A stretch of 64,000 bases of DNA from Chitinophaga sp. MM2321. Lineage in GTDB: Bacteria; Bacteroidota; Bacteroidia; Chitinophagales; Chitinophagaceae. How positions within the stretch are numbered: position 1 is the stretch's first letter; each line of letters begins with the position of its first letter. Made by a program: the position numbers and the translations under genes. The notes under the pieces are model-generated. The model did not search any database, was not told the DNA's origin, and saw only the letters and a program-made list of their open reading frames with translations. The stretch is taken from positions 6,233,001 through 6,297,000 of the forward strand of contig NZ_OZ035533.1 in NCBI RefSeq assembly GCF_964033635.1, written 5' to 3'. This document shows positions 8,780 to 16,464 of the stretch, piece after piece.

Positions 8780-9904
8780 ATGACAGAAAAAGAACATACC
8801 GTACAACATTATCTCAACCTGGCAGGGCGCGCAGGAAGAGGTAAATTCAAAATCTATATCGGCATGAGCGCCGGTGTGGGAAAGACTTACCGCATGTTGC
8901 AGGAAGCACATGCCATGTTGAGAAACGGTATCAATATCCAGATAGGTTATATAGAAACACATGGGCGTGCGGAAACGCATGCCCTGCTGGATGGCTTACC
9001 GGCTATACCACGCAAACAGGTATTCTACAAAGGCAAGATGCTGGAAGAAATGGATGTCAATACCATCCTGTTGCTATCGCCACAATGGGTGGTGGTGGAC
9101 GAACTGGCGCATACCAATATCCCCGGCTCCAAAAATGAAAAACGCTGGCAGGATGTTATGGAGCTGTTGAACAACGGCATCAATGTATTATCTGCTGTTA
9201 ATATCCAGCACATTGAAAGTATAAATCAGCAGGTGAAGTCCATCACCGGCGTGGAAGTGACGGAACGGGTTCCAGACAGCATGCTGCAAATGGCCGACGA
9301 GGTGGTAAATATCGACCTGACTGCCGACGAGCTGATCACACGTTTGAAAGAAGGTAAGATCTACGATCAGTCGAAAGTAGAGATGGCGTTGCGCAACTTC
9401 TTCCAGGCGGAGAAGATCCTGCAACTGCGTGAGCTGGCGCTGAAAGAAGTAACCACACAGGTAGAGCGGAAAGTAGAAACGGAAATTCCCCGTAGTCAGC
9501 AGATGCGGCATGAAAGCTTTCTTGCCTGTATTTCTACTAATGATGAAGTGGCGCGGAAAGTGATCCGCAAAACGGCGCGGCTGGCAGCTTACTATCATGC
9601 GGACTGGTTCGTGTTGTATGTACAAACACCCGGTGAAAGTGCGGATAAGATTGCACTGGCGGCGCAGCGGCATCTTATTAATAACCTGAAACTGGCCACA
9701 GAACTGGGCGCAGAGGTAATACGGGAGCAACATGCCAGCATATCGGAGGCTATCATTAATATTGCAGTGGATAAGCGGATTACAACGGTATGCATCGGAA
9801 AGCCACACATCAGTCTTTTTCGTATTATTGTGCGGACTAGCCTGTTTAACCAGTTGTTGAAAACACTTTCCTCCAACGATATAGATCTTATCATATTATC
9901 ATGA
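8780..9904 (+). CDS. kdpD: Truncated KdpD: cytoplasmic sensor and Usp domains only
   Basis: The 374-residue protein aligns with the N-terminal cytoplasmic half of KdpD. Residues 28-36 form the Walker A motif GMSAGVGKT, VVVDELAHTN is the Walker B region, and the KdpD domain ends near residue 225. A universal-stress-like domain follows (about 240-374). The four-helix membrane domain and the kinase core of full-length KdpD are absent. The stop overlaps the next gene, a membrane histidine kinase, by four bases (ATGA), so the sensor and kinase parts are probably made together and interact as separate proteins. In E. coli this region senses ATP and K+ status. No adjacent response regulator is visible. 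Confidence 0.9.
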   Translation: MTEKEHTVQHYLNLAGRAGRGKFKIYIGMSAGVGKTYRMLQEAHAMLRNGINIQIGYIETHGRAETHALLDGLPAIPRKQVFYKGKMLEEMDVNTILLLSPQWVVVDELAHTNIPGSKNEKRWQDVMELLNNGINVLSAVNIQHIESINQQVKSITGVEVTERVPDSMLQMADEVVNIDLTADELITRLKEGKIYDQSKVEMALRNFFQAEKILQLRELALKEVTTQVERKVETEIPRSQQMRHESFLACISTNDEVARKVIRKTARLAAYYHADWFVLYVQTPGESADKIALAAQRHLINNLKLATELGAEVIREQHASISEAIINIAVDKRITTVCIGKPHISLFRIIVRTSLFNQLLKTLSSNDIDLIILS

Positions 9905-11610
9905 GCACACTCAGGTTAAAAACGAAGATCACACTGGGGGTATTATTCCTCTATCTTATGTTGCTGTTAGTTAGCGCACTGGGATTTTACTATCTCCATG
10001 GGCTAAACGAAAAGGCAAAGATTATCCTGAAAGATAACTATGAATCACTTGAATACGCCAAGAATATGCTGGTGGCGCTGGAACAACTATCTGTCAACCG
10101 GAATGCTGCCCTTGAAACCATCTCAAAAAATCTGCAACAACAACAGCATAATGAAACAGAACCGGGAGAAACAGCTGCTACAAATGAGTTGACAAAACTG
10201 TTGCAACGGATAAAAACGGATTCACTCCACAACAGCGATGCGGATGTTGCTGCCATGAAGAAAAGCATTTTTGTGATCATGGATCTCAATATGGCAGCAA
10301 TAGTAGGTAAGCATGAACGGGTGAAACATACAGCAGATAATGCGTTGGTGTATATTGCCATTATCAGTGGTATCTGTTTTTTGCTGGGCTTCACCTTTGT
10401 ATATAATTTCCCCGGCTATATAGCCAATCCTATCCATGAGCTGACAGAAGGTATCAAAGGCATTGCAGACAAGCAATACAGCAAGCGGTTGTATTTTAAT
10501 AAAGGTGATGAATTCGGGGAGCTCGCCACGGCCTTCAATACAATGGCGCAGCGGCTGGATGACTATGAGCATAGTAACCTGGCACGCATCACTTTTGAAA
10601 AGCAACGTGCGGAAGCGGTGATCAGCAGTTTGAAAGATGCCACCATCGGCTTTGATGTGAAAAATACGATCCTGTTTGCCAATACGCAGGCTTTGCAGCT
10701 GCTCAATACACCGGAGAAAGAACTGGTGGGACACGCCGCGGAAGAAGTGGGAAAACACAACGACCTGCTGAATTTCCTGGTAAACACACAGGAGAATGTA
10801 CCCTTAAAAATAGTTGTTGATGGCAAAGAGTGTTTCTTTACCCGCGAAGTAGCCGACATCCGGCATGAAGAAAAACGTTTAGGCTATGTCGTTATATTGA
10901 AGAACATCACTTCTTTTAAGGAGCATGATCTCGCTAAAACGCATTTCATCGCAACAATCTCGCATGAATTAAAAACGCCGCTCGCCTCTTCTGATTTCAG
11001 CATTAAAATCCTGGAAGATGAGCGCACCGGACATCTCACCAAAGAACAACGGGAACTGATTGAGAGCATGAAACAGGATAACCGGCGTATGATTAAAATA
11101 GTGAGTGAGCTGCTGGACCTGTCGCAGGTGGAGAGTGGTAATATCCAGCTACAACCGCAGCCGGTAGCGGCGCTGAATATCGTACAATATGCTATGGATA
11201 CCGTGCAGCAGCAAGCGGCGCAGCGGGAAATTACTATCCGGCAGCAGGTACCGGATACGCTGCCGCAGGTAATTGCGGATGTGGAAAAAACAGCCTGGGT
11301 GCTGGTGAATCTGCTGACGAATGCCATCCGTTATTCTACGGCCAGAACATCCATTGATCTAACGGTAACGGTTACTGCTACAAATATGTTGTCTTTTGCG
11401 GTGCAGGATTTTGGCAAAGGAATTCCGCTTGCTTTCCGTGACAGAATATTTGAGCGGTTTTTCCAGGTGCCGGGTATGAAGGGACATAAAGGAAGCGGTT
11501 TGGGGCTGGCTATTTCAAAAGAATTTATTGAAGCGCAAGGTGGTGTTATTGGTGTAAAAAGTGAAGAAGGTAAAGGCAGCCTGTTCTGGTTTACGTTGCC
11601 CATTGCTTAG
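9901..11610 (+). CDS. Membrane histidine kinase coupled to truncated KdpD
   Basis: The 569-residue kinase has a transmembrane helix at about residues 10-30, a periplasmic helical domain, a second membrane helix near 146-168, a HAMP domain, a PAS domain (about 235-345), a HisKA domain with phospho-accepting H355 (ATISHELKTP), and a HATPase domain with N-box VNLLTNAIRYS, G1 DFGKGIP and G2 GSGLGLAISKE. It overlaps the KdpD-like gene by four bases. The pair therefore looks like a KdpD split into two polypeptides, with a different membrane sensor (HAMP/PAS) in place of the KdpD four-helix bundle. Its partner response regulator must be encoded elsewhere. The last codons overlap the end of the convergent hybrid kinase gene. 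Confidence 0.9.
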   Translation: MSTLRLKTKITLGVLFLYLMLLLVSALGFYYLHGLNEKAKIILKDNYESLEYAKNMLVALEQLSVNRNAALETISKNLQQQQHNETEPGETAATNELTKLLQRIKTDSLHNSDADVAAMKKSIFVIMDLNMAAIVGKHERVKHTADNALVYIAIISGICFLLGFTFVYNFPGYIANPIHELTEGIKGIADKQYSKRLYFNKGDEFGELATAFNTMAQRLDDYEHSNLARITFEKQRAEAVISSLKDATIGFDVKNTILFANTQALQLLNTPEKELVGHAAEEVGKHNDLLNFLVNTQENVPLKIVVDGKECFFTREVADIRHEEKRLGYVVILKNITSFKEHDLAKTHFIATISHELKTPLASSDFSIKILEDERTGHLTKEQRELIESMKQDNRRMIKIVSELLDLSQVESGNIQLQPQPVAALNIVQYAMDTVQQQAAQREITIRQQVPDTLPQVIADVEKTAWVLVNLLTNAIRYSTARTSIDLTVTVTATNMLSFAVQDFGKGIPLAFRDRIFERFFQVPGMKGHKGSGLGLAISKEFIEAQGGVIGVKSEEGKGSLFWFTLPIA

Positions 11611-14564
11611 GAGGATGCAGTGAGTTTCCTCACCTGTTCTTCAATGAGTGGTCTGTAGCGATTGAAGAGTGCAGCCATTTCATTTATCTTCCGGGGTATT
11701 TCCTGGAGGTTGTTTTGTAACCGGGCGTCTCTTTCTACGCTGCGGGCAAGTTGTACGGCTTCGTGCATGCGCACAATATCAAAGTTGGACTTTAGTTGAT
11801 GTGCCAGCATAAAAGCGTCTTCCCATTTTTCTTCCTGAACGAGTACGTTTAATTCGGCGAGTTTTTCGGGGACAACTTTTATCAGCTCTTCCAGGAGTAG
11901 TTTCACATTTTCTCTATCATTGGAAACCATTTCAAAAACAAACTTGAAATCAATCGGCAATAGTGGCATAGCAGCGGTTTTTTGTTTTTCTATCGGGTGG
12001 GGTACGGCTTCGCCGATACCCATCAGGATCTTTTGGAACAGTTCTTCGGGTTCAAAGGGTTTTGAAACATAATCATTCATGCCGGCTTCCAGGCAGCGTT
12101 CTTTTTCTCCTTCCAGTGCGGAAGCCGTAACGGCTATTACGCAGGTTTGTATGCCAGTGTTGCGGATGATGCGGGTGGCTTCGTAGCCGTCCATTCCGGG
12201 CATTTGCAGATCCATAATGATGCAGTCATATGGCTTGCTGTTTAGCAATTCCAGGGCTGCGTTGCCGGTGCCTGCAATGTCGGCATTGGCGCCACCATAT
12301 TGCAGGGTATACAAGGCTACCTGTTGGCTTATTGTATTGTCTTCTACTACGAGGATTGTTTTTCCGAGCAGTGGTTTCCCGGCTATGCTGCGTGGGCTTC
12401 TTTCCTGTTTGGATGGTGGTGGAAAAGGGTTCCTGGTAAAAGGTAGTTCGAAGTAAAACAGGGACCCTTCGCCGACCTCACTCTGCACGCCGAGGACGCC
12501 ATGTTGCAATGCTATCAGTTCCTTACAGATGGCCAGTCCCAGCCCGGTGCCGCCAAATTCGCGGTTGTTGCTGCTATGGCTTTGGGAAAAGCTCTCAAAG
12601 ATGATACTTTGTTTATCTGCAGGGATGCCTATGCCGGTATCTTTTATTTCAAAACGCAATTGTATCCGGGAGTTATCCTTGTCTGTGCCTGCAAGCGATA
12701 TTTTTACACTGACAGACCCGGTATTGGTGAATTTAATGGCATTTTCGACCAGGTTGATCAGTACCTGGCTGAGTCGTCCCGCATCGCCCAGGAGGTGAGC
12801 GGGAATGTCTTTATCTATCTCTGTAAAAAAATAAATTTTCTTTTTTTCTGCCTGTAATTTCAGCGGAAATAAAGTGTTATCTGTTACTTCATAGATGTTG
12901 AAGGGTTCACTGTTGACTTGCAGTTTGCCGGCTATAATTTTGGAGAAATCAAGAATTTCGTTGATGATCACCAGCAGGTTGGAGGCCGATTTCCTGATAG
13001 CGCCTACATATCCTGCCTGTTGTGCGCTGAGGGAGCCATCCTGCAATAGCAGGTGGGTCATACCCACGATGCCATGCATGGGCGTACGGATTTCATGGCT
13101 CATGTTGGCGAGAAATACTTCCTGTGCTTTTTTTGCATTTTCGGCCAGCTGTCTTGCCTCCTGTTCCTGGCGGATGTAATTCATCTTTTCCGTAAAATCT
13201 GTTCCTATGCTGCATATTCCGATCATCTCATTATTTGCATTGCGCAAAGGGAATTTGGTGATCATGAAATGATATGTTTTACCATTTGCGGTAATAGTTT
13301 CTTCCAGTTTTTCCCTTCCGCTTCCTGCCAATATTTTCCGGTCTGATTCTGCATAGCGGGCTATCCAGGGGTAGTCGAGATCGGCATCTGTCTTACCGAT
13401 AATATCATTTTTGTCTACCTGCATTATCTCCGCGAAGCGGTTATTTACGAGCAGGTATTTACCGGGCATATCTTTCACGAACATCATGGAGGGCATATAG
13501 TCGAGAATGGCTTCCAGCCGCTTTTGCAGGTATGCGAGGTGTTCATCATTCCTGCGTTCATTATCTATATCTTTTACAATACATTGAAATTCCTTTACGG
13601 TGCCATCGTCGTGGCGTATAACGGTGGCGAGTTGTTCCACCCATTTCTTTGCGCCTGTTTTGGTAATGATTTCAAACTCTTTGGAGGAGTAATCTTCCCC
13701 GCTTTCTTTTTGTAGTTGGTAGAATGCCTGGAGGTCTTCATACACCTCATCTTCCAGGAAAATGGAGTAATGTTTTCCTATGAGGGCGTGACCGGGATAG
13801 CCGGTAATGTCTGCCGCGCGTTGGCTTACATAGGTGAAGTGGCCGTTGCTGCTGGCTTTGAAGATAATTTGTTCTGCTTCTTCCGCAAGCCGTTTAAATG
13901 ATTGTTCACTTTTTAACAGGTTGTTGCCCCAGGTTTTTATTTTTTTAAAGAGATTAAATATATATCTGGCTTCGCCAGATAAAATAATGAGCGTGAAGAT
14001 GCTGATGAGCAATGTAAACCAGAAGGAGTAGTTGGTGTAGCGGGAATCTTTGTCTACCCTTTGGATGAGCAGTTGTTGTTCTGTTTGCAGGAAGTTGTTG
14101 AGTAGGTTTTGTATGCTGGTGTTGCGTGTTGTTGTTTGGGGAGCACTGATGAGTTGTCTTGCTTTTTCCGGTTGCAGCGTGGCGGTTTGCAGTACCATCC
14201 TGGTGTAGGTCACTTTTTCCTGTAGCAGTTGCTGGATTGTAACCAGTTTTTTTTCCTGTGCAGTATTATTTTGCTCCAGCGTCATCAGCCGTTGGAGGAG
14301 CTGTTGTATGCTGTCTGGTATGGTGCGTTCCAGGGGAGGGAGGGTATTGTCGCTGCTGAGGAGGTACCCTCTTGTGTTGTAGGTGTAGCTATTGTCGAGG
14401 GAGGCAATGGCGCGGGCCTGATCGGTGATGATCTGGCTGTTTTTTATCCATGTGGCGGCGTCTTTTGTTCTTTTCTGCACCATCCAGGCATAAAAGACAA
14501 AGCCGCTGAGCGCCATGAGCACAGCCACTACCAGGAACAGGACGGTGTATACAATTTTTCTCAT
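11607..14564 (-). CDS. Tripartite hybrid histidine kinase (CHASE3-PAS-PAS-HK-REC-HPt)
   Basis: The 985-residue protein begins with a transmembrane helix, a helical CHASE3-like extracytoplasmic region (about 30-185) and a second helix (about 183-203). Two PAS domains follow, then HisKA with H490 (ANMSHEIRTP), a HATPase domain (VNLVENAIKF, GTGLGLAICKE), a receiver domain with D785 (IIMDLQMPGMDG) and lysine in YVSKPF, and a C-terminal HPt domain with H922 (LAHQLKS). This is a complete phosphorelay in one chain, like BarA or ArcB. The output regulator is not encoded nearby. The gene is convergent with the kdp-linked kinase, and the two stop codons overlap within four bases (TTAG). The signal is unknown. 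Confidence 0.93.
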   Translation of the reverse strand: MRKIVYTVLFLVVAVLMALSGFVFYAWMVQKRTKDAATWIKNSQIITDQARAIASLDNSYTYNTRGYLLSSDNTLPPLERTIPDSIQQLLQRLMTLEQNNTAQEKKLVTIQQLLQEKVTYTRMVLQTATLQPEKARQLISAPQTTTRNTSIQNLLNNFLQTEQQLLIQRVDKDSRYTNYSFWFTLLISIFTLIILSGEARYIFNLFKKIKTWGNNLLKSEQSFKRLAEEAEQIIFKASSNGHFTYVSQRAADITGYPGHALIGKHYSIFLEDEVYEDLQAFYQLQKESGEDYSSKEFEIITKTGAKKWVEQLATVIRHDDGTVKEFQCIVKDIDNERRNDEHLAYLQKRLEAILDYMPSMMFVKDMPGKYLLVNNRFAEIMQVDKNDIIGKTDADLDYPWIARYAESDRKILAGSGREKLEETITANGKTYHFMITKFPLRNANNEMIGICSIGTDFTEKMNYIRQEQEARQLAENAKKAQEVFLANMSHEIRTPMHGIVGMTHLLLQDGSLSAQQAGYVGAIRKSASNLLVIINEILDFSKIIAGKLQVNSEPFNIYEVTDNTLFPLKLQAEKKKIYFFTEIDKDIPAHLLGDAGRLSQVLINLVENAIKFTNTGSVSVKISLAGTDKDNSRIQLRFEIKDTGIGIPADKQSIIFESFSQSHSSNNREFGGTGLGLAICKELIALQHGVLGVQSEVGEGSLFYFELPFTRNPFPPPSKQERSPRSIAGKPLLGKTILVVEDNTISQQVALYTLQYGGANADIAGTGNAALELLNSKPYDCIIMDLQMPGMDGYEATRIIRNTGIQTCVIAVTASALEGEKERCLEAGMNDYVSKPFEPEELFQKILMGIGEAVPHPIEKQKTAAMPLLPIDFKFVFEMVSNDRENVKLLLEELIKVVPEKLAELNVLVQEEKWEDAFMLAHQLKSNFDIVRMHEAVQLARSVERDARLQNNLQEIPRKINEMAALFNRYRPLIEEQVRKLTASS

Positions 14565-14796
14565 TTTGATTGCGTTTCACAGACTCAATACAAGAATTGG
14601 CAGGGGTTATGTGCTTGGTAAAGGATTCTTATTTGAAATTAAGGATATTTTACACCAATATTGTTGTTCATCTTGTTCAGTAACATGGAAAGATTATGAT
14701 GTCAATATTACTTTTTGTGTAACTTCCGCCGTCGGAAGGTTTAATACGGAACATGTTTTTGCAATATTTTAACCAATGCTTTTACAATCATTCCAT

Positions 14797-14804
14797 TAAA
14801 TTTG
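14797..14804 (+). promoter_or_regulatory. Bacteroidota -7 element before an outer-membrane protein gene
   Basis: TAAATTTG is an exact match to the TAnnTTTG consensus of the Bacteroidota housekeeping sigma factor and lies 33 bases before the ATG at 14838. No convincing TTG -33 element is seen at the usual spacing. An imperfect hairpin occurs further upstream (14721-14742). Apart from these, the 273 bases between 14565 and 14837 show nothing else. Confidence 0.45.
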
Positions 14805-14837
14805 CCTAATATTCTTTTTCCTAAGTATTAATATTTT

Positions 14838-15539
14838 ATGAAAAAAATAATTTTTACCCTTGGTCTGATAGCTGTTTCTATAGGTGTGTTTGCACAGGAT
14901 GGCGGTTCTCCGATGAACAAGGCGGTGAATAGAGCCACCCATTCCAGGGACTTTTTAATGATCCAGTTATCTTATGATGGCTGGGCAGGAGCGCCGGACA
15001 GCGTGAAGACGGGTCTCAACAGGGGCTTCAATGTTGCGCTGATGTACGACTTCCCGTTCAAGAAATCTCCGCTGAGTGTGGCAGCAGGTTTGGGTGTTAG
15101 TACCAGTGGCGTATACCTGAAGGATCACACCTTTGATATTTCAGGAAAAAGCAATCCTAGTGCAGCTACCTTCCCTGTAAGCACTGCTTCCAAGAAGGTT
15201 AAAGTAGCGACTACCTATCTGGAAATTCCGATAGAATTACGTTACCGCAAGGTGCCTGATAATGCCAACAAAGGCTTCAAGGCAGCACTGGGCGTGAAAG
15301 TAGGTGCGCTGGTAGATGCGCATACCAAGGCTAAAACAACGGGTGCCAACGGCAGTAAAAATATTGATAAAGATGCTAACAAGGGCTTCTTCAACCCATG
15401 GCGTTTCTCGGCTACCGGCCGCGTAGGTTATGGCAATTTTGCCCTGTTTGGCGCTTATTCTCTGAATCCGATGTTGAAAGATAATAGCAACCTGGATATC
15501 AGACCGTACCAGATCGGGATCTGTTTGAGCGGACTGTAA
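14838..15539 (+). CDS. PorT/OMP_b-brl_2-type outer-membrane beta-barrel protein
   Basis: The 233-residue protein has a signal peptide ending near FAQ (residue 20) and then alternating hydrophobic strands, with AAGLGVSTSGVYLKD, TYLEIPIELRYR and AALGVKVGALVDA. The phrase YLEIPIELRYR is typical of porin-family proteins of the PorT/OmpA-barrel type in Bacteroidota. An eight-stranded barrel with no large plug would fit its size. It stands alone, with its own promoter upstream and a convergent terminator downstream. Function cannot be assigned; such proteins are structural or adhesion-type barrels or small channels. Confidence 0.78.
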   Translation: MKKIIFTLGLIAVSIGVFAQDGGSPMNKAVNRATHSRDFLMIQLSYDGWAGAPDSVKTGLNRGFNVALMYDFPFKKSPLSVAAGLGVSTSGVYLKDHTFDISGKSNPSAATFPVSTASKKVKVATTYLEIPIELRYRKVPDNANKGFKAALGVKVGALVDAHTKAKTTGANGSKNIDKDANKGFFNPWRFSATGRVGYGNFALFGAYSLNPMLKDNSNLDIRPYQIGICLSGL

Positions 15540-15577
15540 GCTACCCCGGAAGTAATTTTATATGACCTTCTTAATAA

Positions 15578-16354
15578 CTAAACCCCTTTAAACAGGGGTT
15601 TACGTTTTTCCAGGAAAGCGTTGGTCCCTTCCTGGTGATCGGCTGAGTTGCCGGCAATTTCCTGGCAATAGGCTTCATAGTCCAGTGTTGTATCCAGGTT
15701 TTCCGTCATGCCTTTGGTGAGCATCTTTTTCATGAGTGCAATGGCTTTCGTAGGTGCGGCAGCGTAGTATGCTGCTTCCGCTTTTACAGCCTCACTGAGA
15801 TCGGCAGCAGCTACTACTTTATTGACCAGCCCCATTTGCAGTGCTTCCGCGGCGGTGATCTTGGAGGCTTTTGTAGCCAGTTCAAATGCCCGGTGGTAGC
15901 CAACTGTACGGGGGAGAAAATAGGAAGAGCCGGAATCCAGCACCAGCGCAATGTTGACAAAGATCTCAATCATGGTGGCCGTTTCACTGGCAATGATCAC
16001 ATCACAGGCCAGGGCAAGGGAACACCCCGCTCCTGCTGCCACCCCGTTCAGCTGACAGATAACCGGCTTTGGCATATTACGGATCGCACGTATAACAGGA
16101 TTATAACGTTTGCGCAGCGACTCGCCCAGGTTACGTTTGCCCTCTTCCATGGATGCTTTCAGGTCCTGCCCGCTGCAAAAGGCTTTGCCTGCACCAGTCA
16201 GTACCACCACCCTCACAGAGTCATCTTTTTCTACCTGTTTCAGCGCCTCCTGCAATTCATAGCTGAGTGCATCATTAAAAGCATTGTATACTTCCGGCCT
16301 GTTTAAGGTGATTGTAGCAATGCTACCTTCGATATCCAGTAATAAAGCAACCAT
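15578..16354 (-). CDS. paaG: Enoyl-CoA hydratase/isomerase, PaaG-like
   Basis: The 258-residue protein is a crotonase-fold enzyme: CSGQDLKAS near residue 62, the oxyanion-hole region NGVAAGAGCSLALACD, and LVLDSGSSYFLPR, where the aspartate corresponds to the catalytic residue of PaaG (ring 1,2-epoxyphenylacetyl-CoA isomerase). The second glutamate of true enoyl-CoA hydratases is absent, which fits PaaG rather than a beta-oxidation hydratase. No other paa genes are in the window, so it could serve general CoA-ester metabolism. It lies downstream of the S9 peptidase gene on the same strand but is separated from it by a long inverted repeat. Confidence 0.83.
   Translation of the reverse strand: MVALLLDIEGSIATITLNRPEVYNAFNDALSYELQEALKQVEKDDSVRVVVLTGAGKAFCSGQDLKASMEEGKRNLGESLRKRYNPVIRAIRNMPKPVICQLNGVAAGAGCSLALACDVIIASETATMIEIFVNIALVLDSGSSYFLPRTVGYHRAFELATKASKITAAEALQMGLVNKVVAAADLSEAVKAEAAYYAAAPTKAIALMKKMLTKGMTENLDTTLDYEAYCQEIAGNSADHQEGTNAFLEKRKPLFKGV
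15580..15608 (+). terminator. Terminator between convergent genes, inside the end of the ECH gene
   Basis: AAACCCCT (15580-15587) pairs with AGGGGTTT (15594-15601) around a six-base loop, and ACGTTTTT follows on the plus strand. It would stop plus-strand transcripts from the outer-membrane gene, and its bases also encode the last residues of the convergent enoyl-CoA hydratase. Confidence 0.6.
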
Positions 16355-16373
16355 GATATTTTGGGATTTAGTT

Positions 16374-16446
16374 ATTTGGTTATTTAGGTATTTGAAAAAT
16401 GCAGCGGTGACCTAAACAGCATTTTTAAATACCTAAACAACCAAAT
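16374..16446. repeat. Long near-perfect inverted repeat between S9 peptidase and ECH genes
   Basis: The arm at 16374-16402 pairs with 16419-16446 over 28 bases with one mismatch and one one-base bulge; the loop is 16 bases. Both flanking genes are on the minus strand, so the hairpin would form in a transcript running from the peptidase gene into the hydratase gene. There is no T-run on the minus strand, so it may be a processing or stabilising element or an interspersed palindrome instead of a simple terminator. Confidence 0.7.
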
Positions 16447-16464
16447 TCAAAATTCATAAATGTT

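Noticed and set aside
14721..14742. Hairpin AACTTCCG...CGGAAGGTT in the gap after the hybrid kinase gene
   Set aside because: No T-run and a bulged stem; not strong enough to call a terminator.
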